A DNA stretch of 22,692 nucleotides, taken from positions 1 to 22,692 of IMG/VR virus record IMGVR_UViG_3300031754_000219; one strand, given 5' to 3'. Under the pieces are notes generated by a model. The model made no database searches. It was not told where the DNA came from and saw only the letters and a program-made list of their open reading frames with translations. The first letter of the stretch is position 1, and each line of letters opens with the position of its first letter. The position numbers were made by a program, and so were the translations under genes. Positions 12,537 to 19,199 of this stretch are shown piece after piece. This DNA is from a virus.

Positions 12537-15500
12537 TCCGTCTGCTTCTCGCACTTATGCTCGTCCTGGTCGCGGGTGCCGCCCACGCGGCGGTCGCAGT
12601 GTTCAGCACTGACGTTCAGATGTGCTCTGGACGCCCGTGGATCGACGTCACCTGCAACGGGGCCGATCCGACCGGCGTCTCCGACTCGACGACGGCCATC
12701 AACAGCACGTTCAACACGGCCATCACCAGCGGCGTGCCGGTGCTGTTCCCCGCTGGATCGTACAAGGTCACGAGCAAGATCACGGTCGACTTTCAGGGTC
12801 AGGCAGCCAACGGGCTGGAGGTGATATCACGCGGCGCGAGCATAGACGGCCGCACGATTGCCTCAGGCAACGTGATCCAGTTCCTCTGCTCGGGAGGCAC
12901 GACCGTCACGCCGGTGGTCTGCAACAACCTGCGGCTCACCGGTCAGATAACCGTGGTGGGCAGCACGGCGAGCTACGTGGTGGTGCTTGGCAAGACCGAC
13001 TTTAGCGACCAGATCGCCGGCGCGCTGATCGAGCACCTCGTCGTCACGAACAACAGCACCGGTGGGGCCATCCAGGCGAATTACCTGACGAACGGCAACC
13101 TCTGGCTGTCAGGATCGACGGCCGGCGGATCTTCCTCGATCGGCGCGGTGGCGCTGGAGCAGGTGCAGACGAGCAGGATCGGCGGGTGGGGCTCGGCGCT
13201 CGGCGCAAGCGCACCAGGACTGCTTATCGAGAACGGGTCGTCCGTGGGCAACCAGTTCACCGGCTTTGCGTACGATCCAAACTCCGCCACTTGCATCTCA
13301 ATCGTCGCGGTCGGTGCGCGCCGCAACGCCTGGCTCGCACCATATCTGCCGTGCGCGACCTCGGTCAACGCGACGACGGGCAACAATCAGAACGTGCTTA
13401 TGGGCCCGAGCTTCGTCGGCACCAACGCCGGGCCGACCTCCACTGGGATCACGATCGTTGGCCGTGGCAACCTGAACCGCTTCTCGGCGCCCGCGGTAGC
13501 GAGCCAGACGCTGTACGGCACCGACGACGGCACCATATTTTCGTCGGCGAACGCCACCGGACCCTCGACGCAGTTTGCGGCGGCCTCGTTGCCCGTGACG
13601 CTGCCAGACCCGGTCCAGGTAGGTCCTGGTTGGACGGCCGCCTTCGTCACCGACGGCGGCAAGGCGGTGGTTCTCAGCACGTCCGCTGGTGGCATCGTGC
13701 TCGCTGGGAAGTCGTTCTCCACGCTGACGGTCGGCGCCATTAACTCGGTGAACTTCGAGAGCGCCGTGCTGCAGAGCGACGGCGCGAACTTTCGGGTCAC
13801 CAGCATCAGTCAGGGCACGGCTCTGTTAAACGGCGGGCAGACAGCTGCTCCGGCACGGTGGGAGTTTGTACCCGGTCCAGGATACCAGATGACCCAGGGT
13901 GATAATGGCGGGGTGATATCAAGCTTGGCGACGGGCGCTAGTCTAAGCGTGACGCTGCCGACGACCACCGGACTCGCGACTGGCTGGAACGTCAACCTCG
14001 TCCAGGACGGTGGCAAGAGAATAACGGCGCAGGTAAGCGGCACCAACGGTGGGCAGATAATGCGCCCTGGTGTGTCGGCCGGGCAGTCCACTCTCTCCAC
14101 CGTCGCCGACCACCAGGTCGTCAGCCTGCAGTTTGACGGGTCCAACTTTCGCGAGGTGGGGGCGCCGTTCAGCTACGGTCCGGGCGATGTGACGCTCTTT
14201 GGTGCCAAGTGCGACGGTACCACCGACGACACCGCCGCGTTCCAGCGCGCCCTGAACGGGGAGGTGGGTGGCATCGTGACGGTGCCCCCGTTGCGTTGTG
14301 TACTCAATTCCGGCATAACCCTTCCGGCTCAGACTCAGCTGGAGTGCACCACGCCGTTCCCCGCTGGCACAACCGGCACGGCGGCGCTCAATACGGTACC
14401 GGCGATCGTCCTAAATCCTCCGGCCACGATAGGTGCGGCTGGCAACGGCGTTGGGGTGTCTGGATGCTTCATCGTCGCGAAAGGTCTCACATTTCCCATC
14501 ACCTCGGCGCCAACGTGGACCGGCATCGCGGTGGCGGACAATGGCTACGGTGATTTTGCGCTCGTCAACGACACGATCGTAGGTTTCGACACCGCTTTCT
14601 ACAACACGGGCGTGCGGCCGTATGTTCACCACGTATACCTGGATGGCACGGGGGTGACCCACGCGGTTCTTGAGCTGGACGTCGGACCGACTGACATTGG
14701 CTACGCCGACGACGTCAAGGTGCAGCCCATTGCTGGGATCAACAGCTGCGCCGCCGGCCCGCGCCCTGGCACTGGGGTTAGGATTGGTGACGCCCCGTTC
14801 GGCACTCCTGGTCCGCCCGGAGTCTGGCTGGACAACATCATATCTCAGAACTTTGCGGTGCGCGATTTCGATTTCCAATCAGGGGTGATCGCCGGCGATC
14901 TTTGGGCTGACAACATTACCTACGTTTGCGGCACCTTCGCCGGTGCAGTTGGCGTCTTCGTCGCTCCTGGCACCAATGTCAAGGTTAGCTCCCTCTACGT
15001 CTTTTCGGGTTCCCCAGGAATCTACGTGTCGGCTTCGCTCGCGCAGCTCTATGCACAATATATACTCGTGCAGTTCAATGGTGGCGACTGCATCCAAACC
15101 GATGGCGTGGTTGAGGCTTCTGCCGCAACTTTATCGAATTGCACCGGTGCGGCGGTCAAGCTGTTGAGCAACAACGGTCACTTCCACGCCACGACAGTTC
15201 AGATGTTCTCCGACAACGGTGGCGTTGTGCCATACTTCAAGGCCGGCGCCACCGCGCTCATCGCACCAGTACCGTGGGGCAATGTGGCGTTTGAGGCACT
15301 ATTGACGGACGGAGTTGGAAATCTGTTCGACTCTAACTTTGTCGCCACGGTAGACTCCGTCGCATTATTGGAGTTAATGAAGATCGCCCCGACCGTGACT
15401 GGCACGGGGGCCGGGTCGACGGGCACGTATACACCAGTCCCCGCCGCCAGCGGCGTCAGGTCGGGGAGGGTGGCAATAAGCGCCGGAGGCTCGGGCATCG

Positions 15501-15733
15501 GCGCATCCGGAACGCTTACGCTAAGCTTCCCGATAAACGCAGCAAATACCGTGATATGCACCGCCGGCCTGACCACCGTGTTCGGTGGTTTCCCATGGGC
15601 CAACGGGGCCTTCGTGGTGTCTGGCGTCCAGCAGTCGATGGCACCGCAGGTGACGCTGAACTGGAGCAACAACGGCGTCGTCTTGACGCCCGGCGGGTCC
15701 TACTCCATCAGCTACATGTGCGACTTCAGGTAA
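12533..15733 (+). CDS. Large beta-helix tailspike-like protein with signal peptide (tandem pectate-lyase-3 folds)
   Basis: This 1066-residue protein reads from TTG 12533 (TTGA overlap); ATG 12557 is an alternative. Residues 1-20 form a Sec-type signal peptide ([17 protein letters not shown], likely cut after AHA). A first beta-helix begins near residue 36 ([20 protein letters not shown]) and runs to about 345. Two related beta modules follow (about 351-426 and 469-543), each with VTLP...GW...DGGK...F.V/REV. A second beta-helix begins near 552 ([20 protein letters not shown]) and runs to about 950. The last 100 residues are a Gly/Ser-rich linker and compact beta domain ending [10 protein letters not shown]. 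The fold suits polysaccharide binding or cleavage; active-site residues cannot be assigned. The signal peptide is unusual for a virion protein. Confidence 0.75.
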   Translation: MIRLLLALMLVLVAGAAHAAVAVFSTDVQMCSGRPWIDVTCNGADPTGVSDSTTAINSTFNTAITSGVPVLFPAGSYKVTSKITVDFQGQAANGLEVISRGASIDGRTIASGNVIQFLCSGGTTVTPVVCNNLRLTGQITVVGSTASYVVVLGKTDFSDQIAGALIEHLVVTNNSTGGAIQANYLTNGNLWLSGSTAGGSSSIGAVALEQVQTSRIGGWGSALGASAPGLLIENGSSVGNQFTGFAYDPNSATCISIVAVGARRNAWLAPYLPCATSVNATTGNNQNVLMGPSFVGTNAGPTSTGITIVGRGNLNRFSAPAVASQTLYGTDDGTIFSSANATGPSTQFAAASLPVTLPDPVQVGPGWTAAFVTDGGKAVVLSTSAGGIVLAGKSFSTLTVGAINSVNFESAVLQSDGANFRVTSISQGTALLNGGQTAAPARWEFVPGPGYQMTQGDNGGVISSLATGASLSVTLPTTTGLATGWNVNLVQDGGKRITAQVSGTNGGQIMRPGVSAGQSTLSTVADHQVVSLQFDGSNFREVGAPFSYGPGDVTLFGAKCDGTTDDTAAFQRALNGEVGGIVTVPPLRCVLNSGITLPAQTQLECTTPFPAGTTGTAALNTVPAIVLNPPATIGAAGNGVGVSGCFIVAKGLTFPITSAPTWTGIAVADNGYGDFALVNDTIVGFDTAFYNTGVRPYVHHVYLDGTGVTHAVLELDVGPTDIGYADDVKVQPIAGINSCAAGPRPGTGVRIGDAPFGTPGPPGVWLDNIISQNFAVRDFDFQSGVIAGDLWADNITYVCGTFAGAVGVFVAPGTNVKVSSLYVFSGSPGIYVSASLAQLYAQYILVQFNGGDCIQTDGVVEASAATLSNCTGAAVKLLSNNGHFHATTVQMFSDNGGVVPYFKAGATALIAPVPWGNVAFEALLTDGVGNLFDSNFVATVDSVALLELMKIAPTVTGTGAGSTGTYTPVPAASGVRSGRVAISAGGSGIGASGTLTLSFPINAANTVICTAGLTTVFGGFPWANGAFVVSGVQQSMAPQVTLNWSNNGVVLTPGGSYSISYMCDFR

Positions 15734-15758
15734 CTCGTGCAGGGGAATATCTAATGAA

Positions 15759-16604
15759 ATGAGTTATCAAGGCTTTTGGCAGAATGACTGGCGGTGGCAG
15801 TACCTGGTGCGGTGGGACGGCGTCGTCCTGTGGGAAACTACGACGCTAGAAGAACGCCTCTGCGACTGGCCCAATCCGGGCTCGGAGCAGTGCTGCGATT
15901 GCGTCGTCTCCGCTCAGACCGGCCGGTTCGCCGCGCAGTTCAAGAGCTTCCCACCTTACCTCGGTCCGGTGCAGGATGGTGCAGGAGACGGTGGCGACGT
16001 TCTGGTGATCACCGATGATGGTTACGTTAAGATCATTGCCACGCAGGATGGCGGACACCCGGGCCAGCTTTACTACTTCGTCGGGCCTGGTGTCGGTCAG
16101 CCTGGGGACGCGCGTGTCGGTGGGTGGCTGATCGCCGGACCCGACCTCGCCTTCGGCTGGAACAGCCGAGTGACCTGGCTGGATCAATCATTCAACGGTC
16201 CCTACAATCCGGTCGGCAACCTCACGCCGGCCTACACCCGTTACATCCTGGCCCCGGCGCGCGTGCCCTACGCGGTGAACGGCGTTAGCGGTGGTGGTAG
16301 CGAGCGGAGCGTCATCGTCTCTGAGCACTACACTGGGGCCGATCCAACCCAGTCTCCGATCATGGAGCGCTTCATCTACGCGCAATGGATGGGCCTCGTC
16401 CGCTGGGAGTTCTACGGTACGGGCCAGGCCGTGCCAGGCACCTTCGAACGTGCCATCGACTTCCCCTACGGATACCCGACCTCGGCCCCGCTCAACCCGA
16501 GTCTTCGGCTTAACGACTGCCGTACCTGGACGAACTGGCGCAGCGACTTGCCGCGGGTTACGACGCGGGCGGCTGGATGGCCGTCTGGGGTGGTGCTGCC
16601 GTGA
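15759..16604 (+). CDS. Trp-rich protein of unknown function in the receptor-binding module
   Basis: This is 281 residues from ATG 15759; AGGGGAA at 15741-15747 lies upstream, and a three-codon ORF (ATG 15754) overlaps the start. I do not recognise the family. It has 14 Trp, five of them in the first 25 residues (GFWQNDWRWQYLVRWDGVVLW), and a cysteine cluster near residues 35-48 (CDWPNPGSEQCCDC). The rest is beta-rich and aromatic (YVKIIATQDGGHPGQLYYF, WMGLVRWEFYG). There is no signal peptide or membrane segment. Lying between two beta-helix proteins, it may bind carbohydrate or be part of the tip; many exposed aromatics fit sugar binding, but that is inference. Confidence 0.6.
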   Translation: MSYQGFWQNDWRWQYLVRWDGVVLWETTTLEERLCDWPNPGSEQCCDCVVSAQTGRFAAQFKSFPPYLGPVQDGAGDGGDVLVITDDGYVKIIATQDGGHPGQLYYFVGPGVGQPGDARVGGWLIAGPDLAFGWNSRVTWLDQSFNGPYNPVGNLTPAYTRYILAPARVPYAVNGVSGGGSERSVIVSEHYTGADPTQSPIMERFIYAQWMGLVRWEFYGTGQAVPGTFERAIDFPYGYPTSAPLNPSLRLNDCRTWTNWRSDLPRVTTRAAGWPSGVVLP

Positions 16605-17491
16605 TCGTGAACGTCAAGGACTTTGGCTGCGTCGGAGATGGCGTCGCGCACGACGCGGTCAATTTCCAAAAGGCCATCGATACCGTGGCCGCTGACCCGC
16701 GTGGTGGCGGCCGAGTGTTCGTGCCAGCCGGCCGCTATGACCTGGCCAGCGGCATCGTAGTGCCAAGCAACGTGTGGGGCGAGGGCGAGGGCCGCAACTG
16801 CACGATCCTCCAGTCGCTCACGTTAGACAGCGTTGTTGTCACCGCCAGTGGCGCCGCGCCGAAACTTACAGACTTAACGATCGTCGGCTTCGGGACGGAC
16901 GGCAGATCGTCCGGCGCCAAGAATGCGCTGGTCGTGACTTCTGTCGAAGGTGTATTCCGCGATCTCCTAATTGCCGGCGGCGCGTCCGCCATCTACGCCG
17001 CGGGCGTCGACAACCTCTTTGAGAACGTCAAGGTGACTCAGACGACCGGCCGCGCGCTGGTGACGTCCGTCGGCGCGGACTGGTACGTCAGGTGCAAGTT
17101 CGACGCGGCGCCCGGGTGGCGACGGCAGACCGCTGCTGTCTCGTTCCTCGACGGTGCTGGCGAAAATCACGTGATCCACGCCGACTTCTCCGGCGACTTC
17201 GTGAACAGCGTCGAGTTCGACGCGGCGCCGCGGGCCGACACTCCACCAATTCTGGTGATCAGCGACAGCATCCTGTCGGCTGGTGTCACGCTCGTCCGCG
17301 GGAAGTGGTTTTGCCTGGACCACTGCGAGCTGGGCGGCGGCGACATCGCGGTCAACCCACCCTATGCCGGCGACGTCACGATCGACAAGAACGAGGCACT
17401 TGGGCACGTTAGAATACTCAAAGGATCGACTTCGACCAACTACGAAATCAGCGGCAACATCCCAAGCTCTCTGATATCCATCATCGGGTAA
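16601..17491 (+). CDS. Single-domain beta-helix protein, pectate-lyase-3 type (tailspike or depolymerase candidate)
   Basis: GTG 16601 (GTGA overlap with the previous gene) gives 296 residues; ATG 16577 in the same frame would add eight. The N-terminus is the classic beta-helix opening: VNVKDFGCVGDGVAHDAVNF, then KAIDTVAADPRGGGRVFVPAGRY. Repeating short beta rungs follow (LTDLTIVGFGTDG, VEGVFRDLLIAGGAS, VDNLFENVKVTQTTG, CLDHCELGGGDIAV) to the end. There is no signal peptide, unlike the larger beta-helix upstream, and no separate particle-binding or trimerisation domain. It may need the upstream proteins for attachment. Enzymatic activity is plausible but not shown by motifs. Confidence 0.75.
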   Translation: MIVNVKDFGCVGDGVAHDAVNFQKAIDTVAADPRGGGRVFVPAGRYDLASGIVVPSNVWGEGEGRNCTILQSLTLDSVVVTASGAAPKLTDLTIVGFGTDGRSSGAKNALVVTSVEGVFRDLLIAGGASAIYAAGVDNLFENVKVTQTTGRALVTSVGADWYVRCKFDAAPGWRRQTAAVSFLDGAGENHVIHADFSGDFVNSVEFDAAPRADTPPILVISDSILSAGVTLVRGKWFCLDHCELGGGDIAVNPPYAGDVTIDKNEALGHVRILKGSTSTNYEISGNIPSSLISIIG

Positions 17492-17495
17492 AGTC

Positions 17496-18230
17496 ATGAC
17501 CCGCGTCTGCCTCAACATGATCCTCAAGAACGAGGCCGCTCGCGTCGAGCGCTGCCTGGCCTCGGTGGCGCCGCACGTGGCGTGCTGGGCGGTCATGGAC
17601 ACGGGCTCGACCGACGGCACGCAGGCAGTGGTGCGCGACTTCTTCGGCGCCCGCGGCATCGCGGGGCACCTCTGGAATGGGCCATTCACGAACTTCCGCG
17701 ACACCCGCAACGCGGCGCTGGCCGGTGCGATGAAGCTGCGAGGCGACATGGCGTGGGACCAGCTGCTGCTGTGCGACGCGGACATGGTGCTGGTGGCGCC
17801 CGATGGGCTGGGTCCGCTAAACGGCGTCGGCTACCAGGTGCTGCAGCGCGCCGGTGGGCTGGAATACTGGAACGCGCGGCTGGTGCGGTGGAACAACGCG
17901 CCGCGGTACATCGGCGTTACGCACGAGTACCTCGACGTCGCGCAGCCGCTGGAGAAGCTGCACGGTCCGTGGTTCGCCGATTACGCCGACGGTGCCAATC
18001 GGCCGGGCAAGGTTGAGCGCGATATCGCGCTGCTCAGGGCCGAAGTTGAGCGTGACCCGACCGACGCGCGCAGCTGGTTCTATCTGGCCAATAGCTATCG
18101 AGAGCTTGGCCGCCACGCAGAGGCTATAGACGCGTACGCGCGACGCGTGGCGCTTGGCGGGTGGTCCGAAGAGATCTACGCCGCGACGCTCTACGCGTCG
18201 CGCTGCAGGCGGGCGATGGAATCGGGCTGA
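17496..18230 (+). CDS. Family 2 glycosyltransferase with C-terminal TPR-like repeat
   Basis: This 244-residue protein starts at ATG 17496, four bases after the previous stop. Residues 1-160 form a GT-A fold: CLNMILKNEA at the start, DTGSTDGT at 35-42 for nucleotide-sugar binding, DAD at 94-96 (LLLCDADMVL) for the metal, and VTHEYL around H143-E144 in the acceptor part. Residues 176-236 form TPR-like helices (DARSWFYLANSYRELGRHAEAIDAYARRV). This arrangement is common in GT2 enzymes that glycosylate proteins or glycans. The acceptor cannot be read from the sequence. The last 40 bases overlap, on the opposite strand, the 3' end of a small minus-strand gene. Confidence 0.85.
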   Translation: MTRVCLNMILKNEAARVERCLASVAPHVACWAVMDTGSTDGTQAVVRDFFGARGIAGHLWNGPFTNFRDTRNAALAGAMKLRGDMAWDQLLLCDADMVLVAPDGLGPLNGVGYQVLQRAGGLEYWNARLVRWNNAPRYIGVTHEYLDVAQPLEKLHGPWFADYADGANRPGKVERDIALLRAEVERDPTDARSWFYLANSYRELGRHAEAIDAYARRVALGGWSEEIYAATLYASRCRRAMESG

Positions 18231-18370
18231 TCGATTGGCCTCCAGCGACGCGGTCCCATCATCTTGTATGGTTCGGCGTGCTCGTCACACATGTACGTCA
18301 TGCCAGCGAGGGGTGTGATGACGCACGTTGCCGGTTTCGAGCAGTCTACAACTTCGCACTCTCGTGTCAT
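18191..18370 (-). CDS. Small Cys-containing protein, putative zinc-binding (59 aa)
   Basis: ATG 18370 is preceded by GAGGAG (18377-18382) with a six-base spacer, the same arrangement as the three other minus-strand genes here. The product begins MTRECEVVDC and has cysteines at 5, 10, 16 and 28, the last in MCDEHAEPY with a His at 31. The C-x4-C-x5-C-x11-C-x2-H pattern resembles a small zinc-binding fold. The middle KMMGPRRWRPID is basic. No family is recognised. The final 40 bases lie antisense to the end of the glycosyltransferase gene. The good ribosome binding site, the shared leader and the sensible protein make this a real gene despite its size. Confidence 0.7.
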   Translation of the reverse strand: MTRECEVVDCSKPATCVITPLAGMTYMCDEHAEPYKMMGPRRWRPIDQPDSIARLQRDA

Positions 18371-18407
18371 GATAGTCTCCTCGTTTAATCGTTAGGTGTG
18401 TGAGGTC

Positions 18408-18669
18408 TTAATACCAATCCATTTTCATAATCGGATGAATTGTAGCTTCATCAAATAATCGTTGCTCAATTTTCTTGGCAGATTCGCGCTCATCCTCATC
18501 GTATAGCGCCGAAATTGCGTAAGCTAGTGCAGCGGCACGCTCCATCAGGGGGGACATACTGCTCGCGTTTACTAGTTGCGAATCTTTCACCCAAACGACG
18601 ATATTCATCAGCACGTTGCTTCCAAGCATCACGCCGCCTGGAATTTACTAGATTAGTTGTTTTATTCAT
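18408..18669 (-). CDS. Small helical protein interrupted by a frameshift at a C6 run
   Basis: ATG 18669 has GAGGAGG at 18676-18682 and encodes 57 residues (MNKTTNLVNSRRRDAWKQRA...REQYVPPDGACRC...) to a TGA at 18496. From residue 42 this frame becomes implausible. Meanwhile another frame, open to the TAA at 18408, carries a good helical continuation: MERAAALAYAISALYDEDER, then ESAKKIEQRLFDEA. The two join by a +1 shift at the C6 run read GTC CCC CCT (G6 on + strand, 18548-18553), giving about 86 residues rich in helix-forming residues. Either one base was inserted into the run (pseudogene or sequencing error) or the ribosome shifts at CCC-C. Codons are AT-richer than in the phage genes around. 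Confidence 0.55.
18548..18553 (-). other. C6 run where the reading frame changes (+1)
   Basis: On the minus strand the text is GTC CCC CCT GAT in the upstream frame. Skipping one C gives CTG ATG GAG, the downstream coding frame. CCC followed by C or T is a known +1 slip context for proline tRNAs, and a run of six is also a common place for an inserted base. Confidence 0.5.
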
Positions 18670-18692
18670 GAGGATCCTCCTCGTTTGATCGA

Positions 18693-18875
18693 TTAAAGGT
18701 TGTCGAGGAACACGCCATCCTCGTCGTAGACCTTGATGATGGCGCGGCCGGAGCCCTGTGGGTCTGCGACGACCACGTACTCCCAGCCGTCCGAGTCCGC
18801 ATTATTTGCGGAGGCGACCTTTTCGGCTTCGGAGACGGTGTTGTAGATCGTGTGAAGTTGATTGATGATGAACAT
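18693..18875 (-). CDS. Small hypothetical protein (60 aa)
   Basis: ATG 18875 is preceded by GAGGAGG (18882-18888) and a six-base spacer AACCTC. The product starts with a helix (MFIINQLHTIYNTVSEAEKV), followed by beta strands EYVVVADPQGSGRAIIKVYDEDGVFLDNL. The helix plus beta-hairpin pattern with a DPQGSG turn resembles small cytoplasmic phage proteins of unknown role. It is the second gene of the minus-strand cluster. No family is recognised, but the strong ribosome binding site and balanced composition support translation. Confidence 0.7.
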   Translation of the reverse strand: MFIINQLHTIYNTVSEAEKVASANNADSDGWEYVVVADPQGSGRAIIKVYDEDGVFLDNL

Positions 18876-18903
18876 GAGGTTCCTCCTCGTTCGACCATGA
18901 GGT

Positions 18904-18922
18904 GCGCCGGCTTTCCCGGCGC
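18904..18922. other. GC-rich hairpin between two minus-strand genes
   Basis: GCGCCGG pairs with CCGGCGC around a five-base loop (seven GC pairs). It sits between the stop of the upstream gene (18951) and the ribosome binding site at 18882-18888. There is no T-run on either strand, so it is more likely an mRNA processing or stability element, or a weak attenuator, than a standard terminator. Confidence 0.45.
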
Positions 18923-18950
18923 TGGACCCCTGGGTGAGATGGAGTGATGC

Positions 18951-19127
18951 TTACTGCTGAACGAAGACGTATTTGTCGTCGATGAGGTAGAAGCTGCCAG
19001 GAGGTAAGTTAATGTTGTCGCTTTCGAGGCTGTACTTCGCGATGATATCTTTGTGGATGTCGTATAGCCTCGAATCGAGACGTTCGACGCGGGTACCGTA
19101 TCTTTGGGCGTAAGTTTCGAGGTTCAT
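18951..19127 (-). CDS. Small hypothetical protein (58 aa), first gene of the minus-strand cluster
   Basis: ATG 19127 is chosen over an in-frame ATG at 19151 because GAGGAGG (19133-19139) lies five bases before it and the longer form would put that site inside the gene. The product (MNLETYAQRYGTRVERLDSR ... GSFYLIDDKYVFVQQ) is a helical N-terminus with mixed charge followed by a short beta C-terminus. No family is recognised. It is the promoter-proximal gene of the cluster and reads away from the large propeller gene. Confidence 0.7.
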   Translation of the reverse strand: MNLETYAQRYGTRVERLDSRLYDIHKDIIAKYSLESDNINLPPGSFYLIDDKYVFVQQ

Positions 19128-19152
19128 GAGGTCCTCCTCGGTCGAGAGCACG

Positions 19153-19181
19153 ATGATACGCTCTTCTCTCGGAAAAGTAAA
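19153..19181 (-). promoter_or_regulatory. Sigma-70-like promoter for the minus-strand small genes
   Basis: On the minus strand, TTTACT (19176-19181) is followed after exactly 17 bases by TATCAT (19153-19158). These match four and five positions of the consensus. Transcription would start near 19146 and leave a leader of about 20 bases with the GAGGAGG site. The -10 overlaps a small inverted repeat (AGAGC, ten bases, GCTCT) that could be an operator. Confidence 0.5.
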
Positions 19182-19199
19182 CAGAAAAATGAAGGTGCG

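Noticed and set aside
18408-18632. 74-codon minus-strand frame starting at 18632 as a gene of its own
   Set aside because: It lacks a ribosome binding site and its first 30 residues overlap the well-initiated frame from 18669; only its second half looks like real protein.
19104-19199. N-terminal extension of the propeller gene to 19104
   Set aside because: It would run across the divergent promoter and the start of the minus-strand gene; AAGGT before ATG 19200 supports the shorter form.
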